In this document: piece by piece, positions 17,834-25,866 of the stretch
How the letters are laid out: every line of letters starts with the position of its first letter
Position numbering within the stretch: position 1 is the stretch's first letter
Program-made: the position numbers and the translations under genes
NCBI RefSeq assembly: GCF_003937825.1
Contig: NZ_RSFW01000013.1
Coordinates: 124,001-188,000, forward strand
Direction of reading: 5' to 3'
Length of the DNA stretch: 64,000 bases
Source of the DNA: Mesobacillus subterraneus
GTDB lineage: Bacteria; Bacillota; Bacilli; Bacillales; Cytobacillaceae
Notes under the pieces: generated by a model
What the model saw: the letters and a program-made list of their open reading frames with translations, nothing else
Database searches by the model: none
What the model was told of the DNA's origin: nothing

Positions 17834-18403
17834 ATGAGGCATAGTATTATTGATATTGTTCAATCGCAAGTGATCGCATCAATCAAAGAGGAAGCTGACC
17901 TGGAGAAGGCGGCCCGGTCTAACGTCAACATTGTCTTCATTCTCACCGGAAATTTGATTACGATGGATGGTTACCTGAAGAAACTGAAGGCAGCCGGTAA
18001 AACCACTTTCATCCATATTGATTTCATCGATGGCCTATCGAACACAAAGAGTGCGATTAAATACATAGCAGAAATCTGGAAGCCTGCTGGCATCATCACA
18101 ACAAAGAGCAATCTGATTAAATATGCCCGGGAAGAAGGCTTGATGACGATCCAGCGCCTTTTTCTTATCGATCGCGGTGCTCTCGTCAAAGGGATCGAAA
18201 TCGCCCATAATTGTAAGCCGGATGCGATCGAAATCCTTCCTGGTCTGATGCCTTCTGTCATTGACAAACTCACATCCATGACTACGCTGCCAATCATCGC
18301 TGGCGGGCTGATCAGTACTAAGGAAGACATTCTGAATGGTTTAAGTGCCGGTGCCCTCGCCATTTCCTCTGGTGACCCTAAGCTTTGGAATCTGGAATTA
18401 TAA
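17834..18403 (+). CDS. glpP: Glycerol-3-phosphate-responsive antiterminator GlpP
   Basis: This 189-aa protein matches the GlpP family, an RNA-binding antiterminator that, with glycerol 3-phosphate, prevents termination in leaders of glp genes in B. subtilis. Visible family segments include GIITTKSNLIKYAREEG, QRLFLIDRGALVKGIE, AIEILPGLMP and PIIAGGLI with a C-terminal TIM-barrel-like phosphate site. Two in-frame TTG codons precede the ATG at 17834, which is 8 nt after AGGGG and is the best start. No glpF or glpK is adjacent. Three candidate target leaders lie within 10 kb, including one ahead of a ugp-like importer. Confidence 0.93.
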   Translation: MRHSIIDIVQSQVIASIKEEADLEKAARSNVNIVFILTGNLITMDGYLKKLKAAGKTTFIHIDFIDGLSNTKSAIKYIAEIWKPAGIITTKSNLIKYAREEGLMTIQRLFLIDRGALVKGIEIAHNCKPDAIEILPGLMPSVIDKLTSMTTLPIIAGGLISTKEDILNGLSAGALAISSGDPKLWNLEL

Positions 18404-18412
18404 CTTGGAAAA

Positions 18413-18442
18413 GAGCTCAACCCACGGGAGTTGAGCTTGATT
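18413..18442. terminator. Bidirectional terminator between glpP and mgtC
   Basis: GAGCTCAAC and GTTGAGCTT arms form a hairpin with a short loop between the convergent genes. The tail is AGCTCTTTTCC on the minus side, and on the plus side it is only modestly T-rich. Confidence 0.6.
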
Positions 18443-18447
18443 TCCAT

Positions 18448-18981
18448 TCACGTACCGAACTCCTTCTGTTCTTCTTCTGCCTTTCTTTTTTTCCTGAACA
18501 GCCGAAGGCTTACCCTTGTGATCTCCCGCTCCTCAAAGAAGTTTCCGATCTTCGTAATGATGAACGTTACAAAAGTGGCAAAGATGACAATGCCATAAAA
18601 CCCTGCTCCTATCCCAATCCCAATACCTCCAACGTAAAAAATCATCGCTGCTGACGTCAGTCCTTTTACCCTCAATCCATCTTTTAAAATGACCCCGGCA
18701 CCGAGGAATCCTAGTCCAGATACAATCTGTGCTGCCAGGCGCATCGGGTCCATCACTTTTCCGCTATCAGGTTGACTGAATAACTCTGCACTTTCAATGG
18801 AGACGATCGTAATCAATGTACATGCTACCGATACATACGTATACGTTTTTAAGCCTGCCGGCTTGTTCTTCGACGTCCGGTCCCATCCGATTAAAAACCC
18901 CAATACAGCACTGACGACAATCCGAAAATACATTTCATGATGCCAAAAGAATTCGGACACATATTGAATATAAACCGCCAC
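18448..18981 (-). CDS. mgtC: MgtC/SapB-family membrane protein
   Basis: This 177-aa membrane protein matches the MgtC/SapB N-terminal domain, with about five helices and the conserved DRTSKNKPAGLKTYTYVSV and LGFLGAGVILKDG motifs. The family is linked to magnesium limitation and membrane stress in other bacteria. The GTG at 18981, 8 nt after AAAGGGGG, is a better start than the upstream ATG at 19017. The symbol denotes the family only. No M-box magnesium riboswitch is visible upstream. Confidence 0.88.
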   Translation of the reverse strand: MAVYIQYVSEFFWHHEMYFRIVVSAVLGFLIGWDRTSKNKPAGLKTYTYVSVACTLITIVSIESAELFSQPDSGKVMDPMRLAAQIVSGLGFLGAGVILKDGLRVKGLTSAAMIFYVGGIGIGIGAGFYGIVIFATFVTFIITKIGNFFEEREITRVSLRLFRKKRKAEEEQKEFGT

Positions 18982-19182
18982 CTGATCAGCCCCCTTTAAA
19001 TAAAAAGAGACCACCACATGAAACGAATGCCAAATCTCCCCACTAAAAGTGAGGAAATCGTCTTCGCTTCATAGGTAATCTCTTCTACTCTTCCTACAAG
19101 CCGAATATATTTTATAATCTTAATCATAATACATCAGCAGGTTTATTTCAATAAATAAATTTTAACTATTCTGAATTCATGG

Positions 19183-19211
19183 TTGCCACTTCAATGCCAG
19201 CATTGTATGAT
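19183..19211 (+). promoter_or_regulatory. Promoter of the lamin-tail/FN3 protein gene
   Basis: TTGCCA (19183-19188), a 17-nt spacer and TATGAT (19206-19211) make a good SigA promoter. The same TTGCCA -35 box is used ahead of the ugp-like operon. Confidence 0.8.
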
Positions 19212-19232
19212 TAAACTAAACAATGAAATAGT

Positions 19233-19312
19233 GGGTAGAGATGAGGAGAACCCCGTGCAAATGGCGTGTACGACTTTCGTATATTCTGTTGCCATGGGGT
19301 TCTTTTCATTTT
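19233..19312 (+). promoter_or_regulatory. GlpP-type antitermination leader A (RNA motif plus terminator)
   Basis: The motif GGGTAGAGATGAGGAGA (from 19233) is followed at once by an intrinsic terminator: AACCCCGTG (19249-19257) pairs with CATGGGGTT (19293-19301), then TCTTTTCATTTT. GGG of the motif can instead pair with the CCC of the terminator 5' arm, closing a loop around AGAGATGAGGAGA, so motif and terminator hairpins exclude each other. The same arrangement occurs at two other sites. Binding by GlpP is inferred. Confidence 0.75.
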
Positions 19313-19345
19313 ACATAAATGATTTTTCAAAAGGAGGAATTCATA

Positions 19346-22330
19346 TTGAAGAACAAATTAATAAGCTGGGCAGCTGCATTGATTCTCGTATTGGGAATAG
19401 GGCTCATGTTACTTCCCTCCCAAAGCGTTAAAGCGCAAGAAGCAAGCCCACCTCTGATCATCACGGAAATTGTCACTAAGTCTGCCGGCTCCGGGCAGCC
19501 CTATGAGTATGTTGAAATCTACAACACCACATCAGAAGCAATCAATCTGCAAGATTATCAGCTCCAGTACTTCACAAGCAACTTCTCAACTCCTGCCAAC
19601 CGCTGGCCCATCCGGGATAAAATCATCCAGCCAAGAGAGTCACTGACACTGTGGCTGAAAAAATTCGATTATCCGAATGTACCACTATGGGACTTTAACT
19701 CCAACTATGACACGCTGCTAAGTCATGACGAACTGTACGAAATCAAATTGACGACTTCTGGTCAAGGCTTGCATGACAGTAGCCTTCGCCAGGTAGGAAT
19801 TGCTGATGCGGCAGGCAACATTCTCAGTACCGCATTGATTAATGATGGAGCTGTTGATGGCATTACCAACCGAAGCATCATTTATCAAGCAAGCAGCACT
19901 AAAGCCATGACGAAGATCCGCAATGGAGAAGTGCCGACACCAGCCACGCTCCTGACCGAACAAGTCGCTGGTCCGGCAACACCCTCCAACCTGACCGCTG
20001 CGCCTTCCAATCAATCCATTACGCTTGCCTGGGATGCATCAGAAGGTGCCGTCAAGTATAAGATCTACCATTCTGATGGTACGTCCAGCTCTACCGACAA
20101 GACCACTTTAACGATTGACGGATTGGAAAATAATCGAGCATACACGTTCCGTGTGACAGCTGTCGATTCAGAAGGGAATGAATCCCCAGCCACAAAAAGA
20201 GTCCGAGCGGTCCCACAAGAAGTAGTGGACAACGAAGCTCCGAACACTCCAACCGGACTTAAAGCCAAACCAGGAAAGGATCATGTCAAACTGGAGTGGA
20301 ACAGCAATACAGAAAGCGATCTCTTCGAGTACCGTGTCTACATTAATGACACGCTTTACGGTTCAGCTCCTGCTGGAAAAACAAGTATGACTGTATCCAA
20401 GCTGGAATTGAACCGTGAGTATACATTCAAGTTAACGGCTGTCGATCAGGTGGGCAACGAATCGGAAGCTTCGGCACCACTCGTCACAGGGCCGACAGAA
20501 AGCGTACCAATCCCAGACTTGCTGATTACGGAATTGATTCCTAATACCGATAACTACGCCGGTTACGATGCATTTGAATACTTTGAGCTTTATAATAATA
20601 GCCCGGACCCAATCGATCTCAACGGGTATCGTTTCGCCTCCCACACTTGGGATAAGCAAATCGATGGAACTCACATCTTAAAACCTTGGGAAACAGTCGT
20701 GATTTGGACCAGAACATCAGCGGTCAGCCCCATTTCATTGGAAGCATTCAACTATAACTACTTCTATTCGTACAAAAGCAAGTATTTAAATGAGGAGAAT
20801 ACAATCATCCTCGGTGATATCAGCGGCCTGGTTAACGGCGGCAACACGCTGACCGTTTACGATCCAGATGGACTTGAAGTCGTCAGAGCGGATTACTCGG
20901 GAGGTGATGTTTCTCTGAAGCAAACCATTGCTTACTCCTATCCTAAAGACAATACACGGACAATGGAAAAACTGGCAGCACATCAAAAACCGACTCCGGG
21001 ATGGCTCGTGGAAAGCCAAGCCCCGGCTCGTCCCGTTTCAGATGGGGAAGCACCTCAACGTCCGAACAACCTTAAGGCAACTGCGGGTAAAGGAGAGGCT
21101 ACATTGAGTTGGGACGCTTCAACTGAATCTGATATATATCAGTATCACATTTACAAAGATGGCAAACTGGAAAATTCCTTAGATCCTTCACAGACAGCAT
21201 TTACGCTTTATACGTTGATTGGCAACCAAACGTATACACTGCAAGTAAGCGCCGAGGATACTTCAGGGAATGTATCCGAAAAATCGGAGCCTGTACAAGT
21301 AACACCACAACACCAGATCATCACCCAGCTGGAACGTTGGGAACATGAAAAAGATCCAGCCTACCAGGGTCTATGGGATATTAGTTCGGATGGTCCAGTT
21401 ATTGCAGGACTTGCTCAAGGACTCGTTCCTCAGGGATTGACCTATTATATGAAAAAAGACTGGTTGCTGACAGTAAGCTACATCGATGATGAGATCCGTC
21501 CGGGCACCATTACCGTAACAGACCGAACAACAGGCGATTTGCTGAAATCCGTTGTCTTATACAATACAGATGGCACACCATACACCGGTCACGCTGGAGG
21601 CATTACCGTCAGTCGAGACCACGGCTGGGTAGCATCCGAAAATTATTTGTTCAGCTTTAACCTTAGCGATCTAGTAAATGCAGAAAATAACGGCCAGATT
21701 CAGTTCACAGAACAAATTCCATTACCAGTCCATGCAGCTTATACGGTTTATGATGAAGGCATTCTTTGGGTCGGAGAATTCTATGAGGCGAGCTCCTATC
21801 CGACCAACCCTTCACACCATATCGAGAACAGGGAAGGTAAAATGCATTACGCATGGATGATCGGCTTTGATTTGGAACGAAATAACGACATGCTTGGGAA
21901 AAATCATTGGAGTGGCTCACCTGACAGCAATGCTGTACCAGATTACGTCTTATCAACCACTGAAAAAGTACAGGGCGCCATCGTCCAGAAAGCATCCAGG
22001 AATGGCATTACGCTGAGTACCTCATACGGAAGAGCGAATGATAGCGTGCTGTACCGTTATGAATACCCGTTAAAAGAAGACCCTCATTCCTTTGTAACTG
22101 TCGAAGGAAAGGAAGTACCTCTCTGGTTCCTTGATGGGCACACGGCAAAGCCGCGCCAAAGTGTCGAAGCCATTCCGATGCCAGAAGGAATCGTTGAAGT
22201 ACAAAAAGAACTGTACGTCGTGTTTGAGTCCGGAGCAGACAAATACCGCTATACAACCACCTATCCGATGGACCGGATGCTCAAAATCGATATGAAGAAA
22301 TTGATGAAGGAAGATAAAGGAATTCAATAA
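19346..22330 (+). CDS. Secreted multi-domain protein: two lamin-tail and three fibronectin III domains
   Basis: This 994-aa exported protein starts at the TTG at 19346, 8 nt after AAGGAGGA; the upstream ATG at 19319 precedes that site and is unlikely. A signal peptide (KNKLISWAAALILVLG) is followed by a lamin-tail domain (about 35-160, PLIITEIV), two FN3 domains (about 210-385, with ITLAWDAS and VKLEWNS), a second lamin-tail domain (about 390-555, LLITELIP), a third FN3 (about 565-655) and a C-terminal part of about 330 residues that I do not recognise, rich in beta-strand and aromatic residues (perhaps a propeller). No LPXTG or transmembrane anchor is seen. Its leader shares the GlpP-type motif, suggesting a role in glycerophosphate scavenging. 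Confidence 0.8.
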   Translation: MKNKLISWAAALILVLGIGLMLLPSQSVKAQEASPPLIITEIVTKSAGSGQPYEYVEIYNTTSEAINLQDYQLQYFTSNFSTPANRWPIRDKIIQPRESLTLWLKKFDYPNVPLWDFNSNYDTLLSHDELYEIKLTTSGQGLHDSSLRQVGIADAAGNILSTALINDGAVDGITNRSIIYQASSTKAMTKIRNGEVPTPATLLTEQVAGPATPSNLTAAPSNQSITLAWDASEGAVKYKIYHSDGTSSSTDKTTLTIDGLENNRAYTFRVTAVDSEGNESPATKRVRAVPQEVVDNEAPNTPTGLKAKPGKDHVKLEWNSNTESDLFEYRVYINDTLYGSAPAGKTSMTVSKLELNREYTFKLTAVDQVGNESEASAPLVTGPTESVPIPDLLITELIPNTDNYAGYDAFEYFELYNNSPDPIDLNGYRFASHTWDKQIDGTHILKPWETVVIWTRTSAVSPISLEAFNYNYFYSYKSKYLNEENTIILGDISGLVNGGNTLTVYDPDGLEVVRADYSGGDVSLKQTIAYSYPKDNTRTMEKLAAHQKPTPGWLVESQAPARPVSDGEAPQRPNNLKATAGKGEATLSWDASTESDIYQYHIYKDGKLENSLDPSQTAFTLYTLIGNQTYTLQVSAEDTSGNVSEKSEPVQVTPQHQIITQLERWEHEKDPAYQGLWDISSDGPVIAGLAQGLVPQGLTYYMKKDWLLTVSYIDDEIRPGTITVTDRTTGDLLKSVVLYNTDGTPYTGHAGGITVSRDHGWVASENYLFSFNLSDLVNAENNGQIQFTEQIPLPVHAAYTVYDEGILWVGEFYEASSYPTNPSHHIENREGKMHYAWMIGFDLERNNDMLGKNHWSGSPDSNAVPDYVLSTTEKVQGAIVQKASRNGITLSTSYGRANDSVLYRYEYPLKEDPHSFVTVEGKEVPLWFLDGHTAKPRQSVEAIPMPEGIVEVQKELYVVFESGADKYRYTTTYPMDRMLKIDMKKLMKEDKGIQ

Positions 22331-22337
22331 AATGAAG

Positions 22338-22373
22338 AAGGAAGCGGTGTCCATTCCCCGCTTCCTTTTTTTG
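22338..22373. terminator. Bidirectional terminator
   Basis: AGGAAGCGGTG and CCGCTTCCT form a hairpin with a T7 tail on the + strand and a T-rich tail on the minus strand. It separates the convergent FN3 protein and HAD phosphatase genes. Confidence 0.85.
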
Positions 22374-22407
22374 TGTTATGACGTGAGGTTATTCGTCTTT
22401 CCCTCGC

Positions 22408-23193
22408 TCAATTCACTTTATTGGATAGCAATTCACTTACCGAAGGCAGGACATAGTCCGGCTTCCACTGGGAACTCTTTAAGTCCTCCTCGGTCGTGAT
22501 TCCACTAAGTACAAGTGCTGTCTTCATTCCAGCTTCAATTCCCATCCGGATATCCGTTTCGAGGCGATCGCCAATCATCAAGCACTCATCCGGCTTCAGA
22601 TTTAAAATTTTCAAAGCTGCTTCGATTGTCAGAATGGATGGCTTTCCAATTTGTACATCAATCTTTTTCCCGGCAACTGCTTCAACGGCACCAATCATCC
22701 CGGCGCAATCCGGAACATCCCCAACCTCCACTGGACAAGTTCTGTCAGGATTGGTCGCAATCATTTTTGCACCTAGCTTTACCGACTGATAGGCAAAATT
22801 CAGATGATCATAGTGAAAGTCCCTATCCCATGACAGCACGACGACATCAACCTCTGCAGGAGCCAATCCTTCCCGAAAACCTGCAAGTGTCAGCTCATCC
22901 TTAATTGGCTGCTCGCCAATCACATATAATGTGGCAGCAGGATGGTGCTCCCGTAAATATTCAATCAAGGTAACTGTCGGGTTCAAAATATTCTCCAGGC
23001 TTGCATCGATATTGAAACTCCGCAGCTTCTCTACATAACGCTGACGTGATTCGATCGTCTTATTTGTCAGGAATAGTACTTTTTTTCCTTGTTCCAGAAG
23101 GGCATTGATCACGTTGTCTGCTCCTTCAATCAATTGCTTGCCAAGGTATACGGTGCCATCCAAATCAAAAATATATCCTTTCAGATTTCTCAT
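22408..23193 (-). CDS. HAD-superfamily sugar phosphatase, NagD/AraL-like (subclass IIA)
   Basis: This 261-aa phosphatase of HAD subclass IIA has motif I DLDGTVYLG, motif II FLTNKT, motif III lysine in QIGKPS and motif IV GDRLETDI. Relatives include NagD, AraL and glycerol-phosphate phosphatases. The ATG at 23193 behind GGATGGAGGAG is the real start; the ORF extends 12 codons further without a ribosome site. It lies downstream of the MBL hydrolase across GlpP-type leader B, so a role in dephosphorylating glycerol 3-phosphate or a related metabolite is plausible, not shown. Confidence 0.88.
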   Translation of the reverse strand: MRNLKGYIFDLDGTVYLGKQLIEGADNVINALLEQGKKVLFLTNKTIESRQRYVEKLRSFNIDASLENILNPTVTLIEYLREHHPAATLYVIGEQPIKDELTLAGFREGLAPAEVDVVVLSWDRDFHYDHLNFAYQSVKLGAKMIATNPDRTCPVEVGDVPDCAGMIGAVEAVAGKKIDVQIGKPSILTIEAALKILNLKPDECLMIGDRLETDIRMGIEAGMKTALVLSGITTEEDLKSSQWKPDYVLPSVSELLSNKVN

Positions 23194-23211
23194 GGGTCTC
23201 CTCCATCCAAT

Positions 23212-23295
23212 AAAAAATTCCCTGAGCATGACAATTTCTCCAATTCAACAATTGGATTTCGCCATGCCCAAGGAATCTCCTCATCTCTATCCTTG
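23212..23295 (-). promoter_or_regulatory. GlpP-type antitermination leader B, inside the ugp operon
   Basis: On the minus strand AAGGATAGAGATGAGGAGA (from 23294) is followed by a long terminator: the 5' arm (23250-23275) pairs with the 3' arm (23218-23245), including AATTGG/CCAATT, GGGCATG/CATGCTC and TTCCTT/AGGGAA, then six Ts (23212-23217). AAGGA of the motif can alternatively pair with TCCTT of the terminator arm. It starts 12 bp after the MBL gene stop, leaving no room for a new promoter, so it appears to gate read-through into the HAD gene. Confidence 0.75.
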
Positions 23296-23306
23296 TTCTT
23301 ATTTAC

Positions 23307-24047
23307 CTATACTCGGATCGTCATCAGATCTTCTCCAATAACAACCTTCGATAATCCAAGCTTACCTGCTGTTTCTTCATACGGTTCTTTGTCAGATAAG
23401 TGGACGGCTAAGATCTCATCGATTTTTTCGATATCATACTTCTCGACAACTTCAACGAGACTGCTGTGGTTGCCAGCAACCTTACAGGCAGAAGTCGCTT
23501 CATGAATCAACAGATCTATATGATCATACTCTCCAATTCTTGCATTGATCTCTGTATCACTTGAATAAACGACTACACGACCTTCGCATCGGACCTCCAG
23601 CCCAACGGTTGGCACAGAATGAATCGCCTTGAAGCAGGAGAATGACATCCCGCCGCCTGATAACAGCTGCTGCTCCTGATCTCCATCAAACGTTTCCACC
23701 TCAATGGCAAAGGCAATCGGCCACTTGTCTGCTTCCATCGTCGCCAGCCATTCCTGAAGCTTCTTCTCATTGCGGTAGTCACAATGAATCCGCAGAGGCT
23801 TTTTCCTGTCTTCAAGCCACATCCCCCACAGCAAAGATGGCAGCCCATAAATGTGGTCGATATGAAAATGGGTGAACACCACGGCATCAAGTTCTCCTAA
23901 ATCCACCTGCAGCTGCTTCAGCTTTCTGCAAGGATTGCCGCTGACATCGACCAGGACATGATAACCCTCATTGGAAAAGCAAATTGACGTATTGTCACGT
24001 TCCGAACCGGGATAAGCACTTCCCGTTCCCAAAAAACAAATATCCAT
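23307..24047 (-). CDS. Metallo-beta-lactamase-fold hydrolase (RNase Z-like)
   Basis: This 246-aa protein has the metal-binding THFHIDHIYG motif, an N-terminal FLGTGSAYPG typical of the RNase Z/PhnP-like subgroup, and further ligands in YSSDTEI and IHEATS. The ATG at 24047, behind AGGTGGTGAAC, is preferred; the open frame upstream runs into the permease gene. It is encoded 11 bp after the UgpE-like permease in the same operon. A phosphodiesterase acting on imported glycerophosphodiesters would fit context; this is inference. Confidence 0.82.
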   Translation of the reverse strand: MDICFLGTGSAYPGSERDNTSICFSNEGYHVLVDVSGNPCRKLKQLQVDLGELDAVVFTHFHIDHIYGLPSLLWGMWLEDRKKPLRIHCDYRNEKKLQEWLATMEADKWPIAFAIEVETFDGDQEQQLLSGGGMSFSCFKAIHSVPTVGLEVRCEGRVVVYSSDTEINARIGEYDHIDLLIHEATSACKVAGNHSSLVEVVEKYDIEKIDEILAVHLSDKEPYEETAGKLGLSKVVIGEDLMTIRV

Positions 24048-24058
24048 TAGTTCACCAC

Positions 24059-24868
24059 CTATTTGATTCCTGAATGCATAAAGCTTGAAACGAACTGTTT
24101 TTGGAAAATGAAGAAGGCAATTACTAAAGGCATGATCACCATTACCGTACCTGCAGCGACCATTCCCCACTGTGCACCCGTCTCATACGATTGTGCGAAC
24201 AATGCAAGTCCGACGGTCAATGGGCGGGAGTCCACAGAATCCGTGATGATCAATGGCCACATGAAGTTGCTCCAATGGTGACTCACGGAAACGAGCGCAA
24301 ACGCAATATAGGTTGGTTTTGCTGATGGAATATAGACATGCCACAGAGTTTGATACCATTTGCAGCCGTCTATTCTCGACGCTTCATCCAAATCATAGGG
24401 GACCTGCTTGAAAGTCTGACGCATCAGAAATACCCCGAATGCAGACGCCCAATACGGCATCATGACGGCCAGCTTTGTGTTGACGAGCCCAAGCTGGCTA
24501 ATAACTTGGTAGTTCGGGAACAACAGAATTTCTGGCTGAATCATCAGCTGGAGCAAGAACAGGATGAACAAGACATGTTTCCCTTTGAAGTTCAGCCGTG
24601 CAAATGCATAAGCTGCTAGCGTAATCGTAATCAATTGGACAATCAGAACGCCAAATACAATGACGAACGTATTGAAGTAATATTGGATAAATGGTGCAGT
24701 CTCCCATGCTTTCACATAGTTTTCCAACGTAGGATTCGAGACCCAGAACGGAAAGCCCCCTTTGATCACTTGATTCCCTGGAGAGAAAGAAGTGATGAAT
24801 ACCCAAAGAAGAGGGATAAACGAGATGATCCCAAGAATAATGATGATGCCATAGTTCAATTTTTTCAT
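24059..24868 (-). CDS. ugpE: Glycerol-3-phosphate-type ABC permease (UgpE-like)
   Basis: This 269-aa MalG-class permease has six predicted helices and an EAA loop DEASRIDGCKWYQTLW. It follows the UgpA-like permease by 14 bp behind an AGGGAGGAA site. The assignment to glycerol-3-phosphate or glycerophosphodiester uptake rests on the operon: a ugpB-like receptor, hydrolases and a GlpP-type leader, with glpP nearby. No ATPase is encoded here, so a shared one is expected. Confidence 0.75.
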   Translation of the reverse strand: MKKLNYGIIIILGIISFIPLLWVFITSFSPGNQVIKGGFPFWVSNPTLENYVKAWETAPFIQYYFNTFVIVFGVLIVQLITITLAAYAFARLNFKGKHVLFILFLLQLMIQPEILLFPNYQVISQLGLVNTKLAVMMPYWASAFGVFLMRQTFKQVPYDLDEASRIDGCKWYQTLWHVYIPSAKPTYIAFALVSVSHHWSNFMWPLIITDSVDSRPLTVGLALFAQSYETGAQWGMVAAGTVMVIMPLVIAFFIFQKQFVSSFMHSGIK

Positions 24869-24882
24869 CGATTCTTCCCTCC

Positions 24883-25773
24883 TTAATAATGGATTTTTCG
24901 ATCAAGGTACAAATAGTTGAAAGCAGTGATACTCAGCATGATGACAATCAAAACCACGGTCAGGACAGCGGCTTTGCCAAGGTCCCAGTTCGTGAATGCC
25001 GCTTCATATATATGATAAAGAAGCAGGTTGCTGGCATTGTCAGGTCCACCCTTGGTCATAATGTACAAGTGGTCGACATTTTTGAAGGAATTGGTTATGG
25101 CCACAATCATGACGAACAGTGTCGTTGGCATCAATAACGGAAACGTGATATGACGGAACATCTGGAACGGTTTCGCTCCTTCAATCTCTGCTGCTTCATA
25201 GACATCTCTCGGCAAATTTTGCAAACCAGCTAAATAAAAAATCATATAGAATCCGGTATCTTTCCAAATGATCATGAAAATCATCGCAATCATTACGGTA
25301 TTGGGATTTCCCAGCCAGCTCGTATCGCCCCTTCCGAACAGATGCAGGAAGTTATCGAGCAGCCCATACTGAGGGGTGTAAATGAACAGCCAAATATTCG
25401 CAACCGCAATCAAAGGAATAATTGTCGGGTAAAAAAACGAGGTCCTTAACAGGGAACTTCCCGCCATTTTTTTATTCAGCCAGATGGCCAGATACATCGC
25501 CAGGAACAAACTAGTCGGTACAGTTCCAATCATGAAGAGGATGTTATTCAGGATGACCTTCCTGAAGATCTCATCACTGAAAACCTCTTTATACTGATCC
25601 ATTCCCGAAAACTGCAGCCGGGTCATCGGGCCGCTGTAGAAGCTTAACTGGAACGACTTGAGTGTTGGATAAAATGTAAACAATGTCAAAAATATAAAAG
25701 AAGGAAACAGTAACCCATAGGCAAACAGATTGTGTCTTGAACTGGATCCGAATTTTTTTCGCTTTGCAGCCAT
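24883..25773 (-). CDS. ugpA: Glycerol-3-phosphate-type ABC permease (UgpA-like)
   Basis: This 296-aa MalF-class permease has six predicted helices and the EAA loop EAAEIEGAKPFQMFRHITFP. The ATG at 25773, 9 nt after AAAGGTGGGA, is preferred over the open frame that extends 22 codons upstream. It is located between the ugpB-like receptor and the ugpE-like permease. Substrate assignment is by context as for its partners. Confidence 0.75.
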   Translation of the reverse strand: MAAKRKKFGSSSRHNLFAYGLLFPSFIFLTLFTFYPTLKSFQLSFYSGPMTRLQFSGMDQYKEVFSDEIFRKVILNNILFMIGTVPTSLFLAMYLAIWLNKKMAGSSLLRTSFFYPTIIPLIAVANIWLFIYTPQYGLLDNFLHLFGRGDTSWLGNPNTVMIAMIFMIIWKDTGFYMIFYLAGLQNLPRDVYEAAEIEGAKPFQMFRHITFPLLMPTTLFVMIVAITNSFKNVDHLYIMTKGGPDNASNLLLYHIYEAAFTNWDLGKAAVLTVVLIVIMLSITAFNYLYLDRKIHY

Positions 25774-25866
25774 CAAATCATCCCACCTTTCTTGTGAATA
25801 AAGGAAGCCCAAGCAGCATGACCTCCACTTGAGCTCCACTCCATTCAGTCCATTGCTGCAGTTGTA

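Noticed and set aside
18982-19182. M-box magnesium riboswitch ahead of mgtC
   Set aside because: None of the conserved M-box blocks were found; only a small hairpin near 19039.
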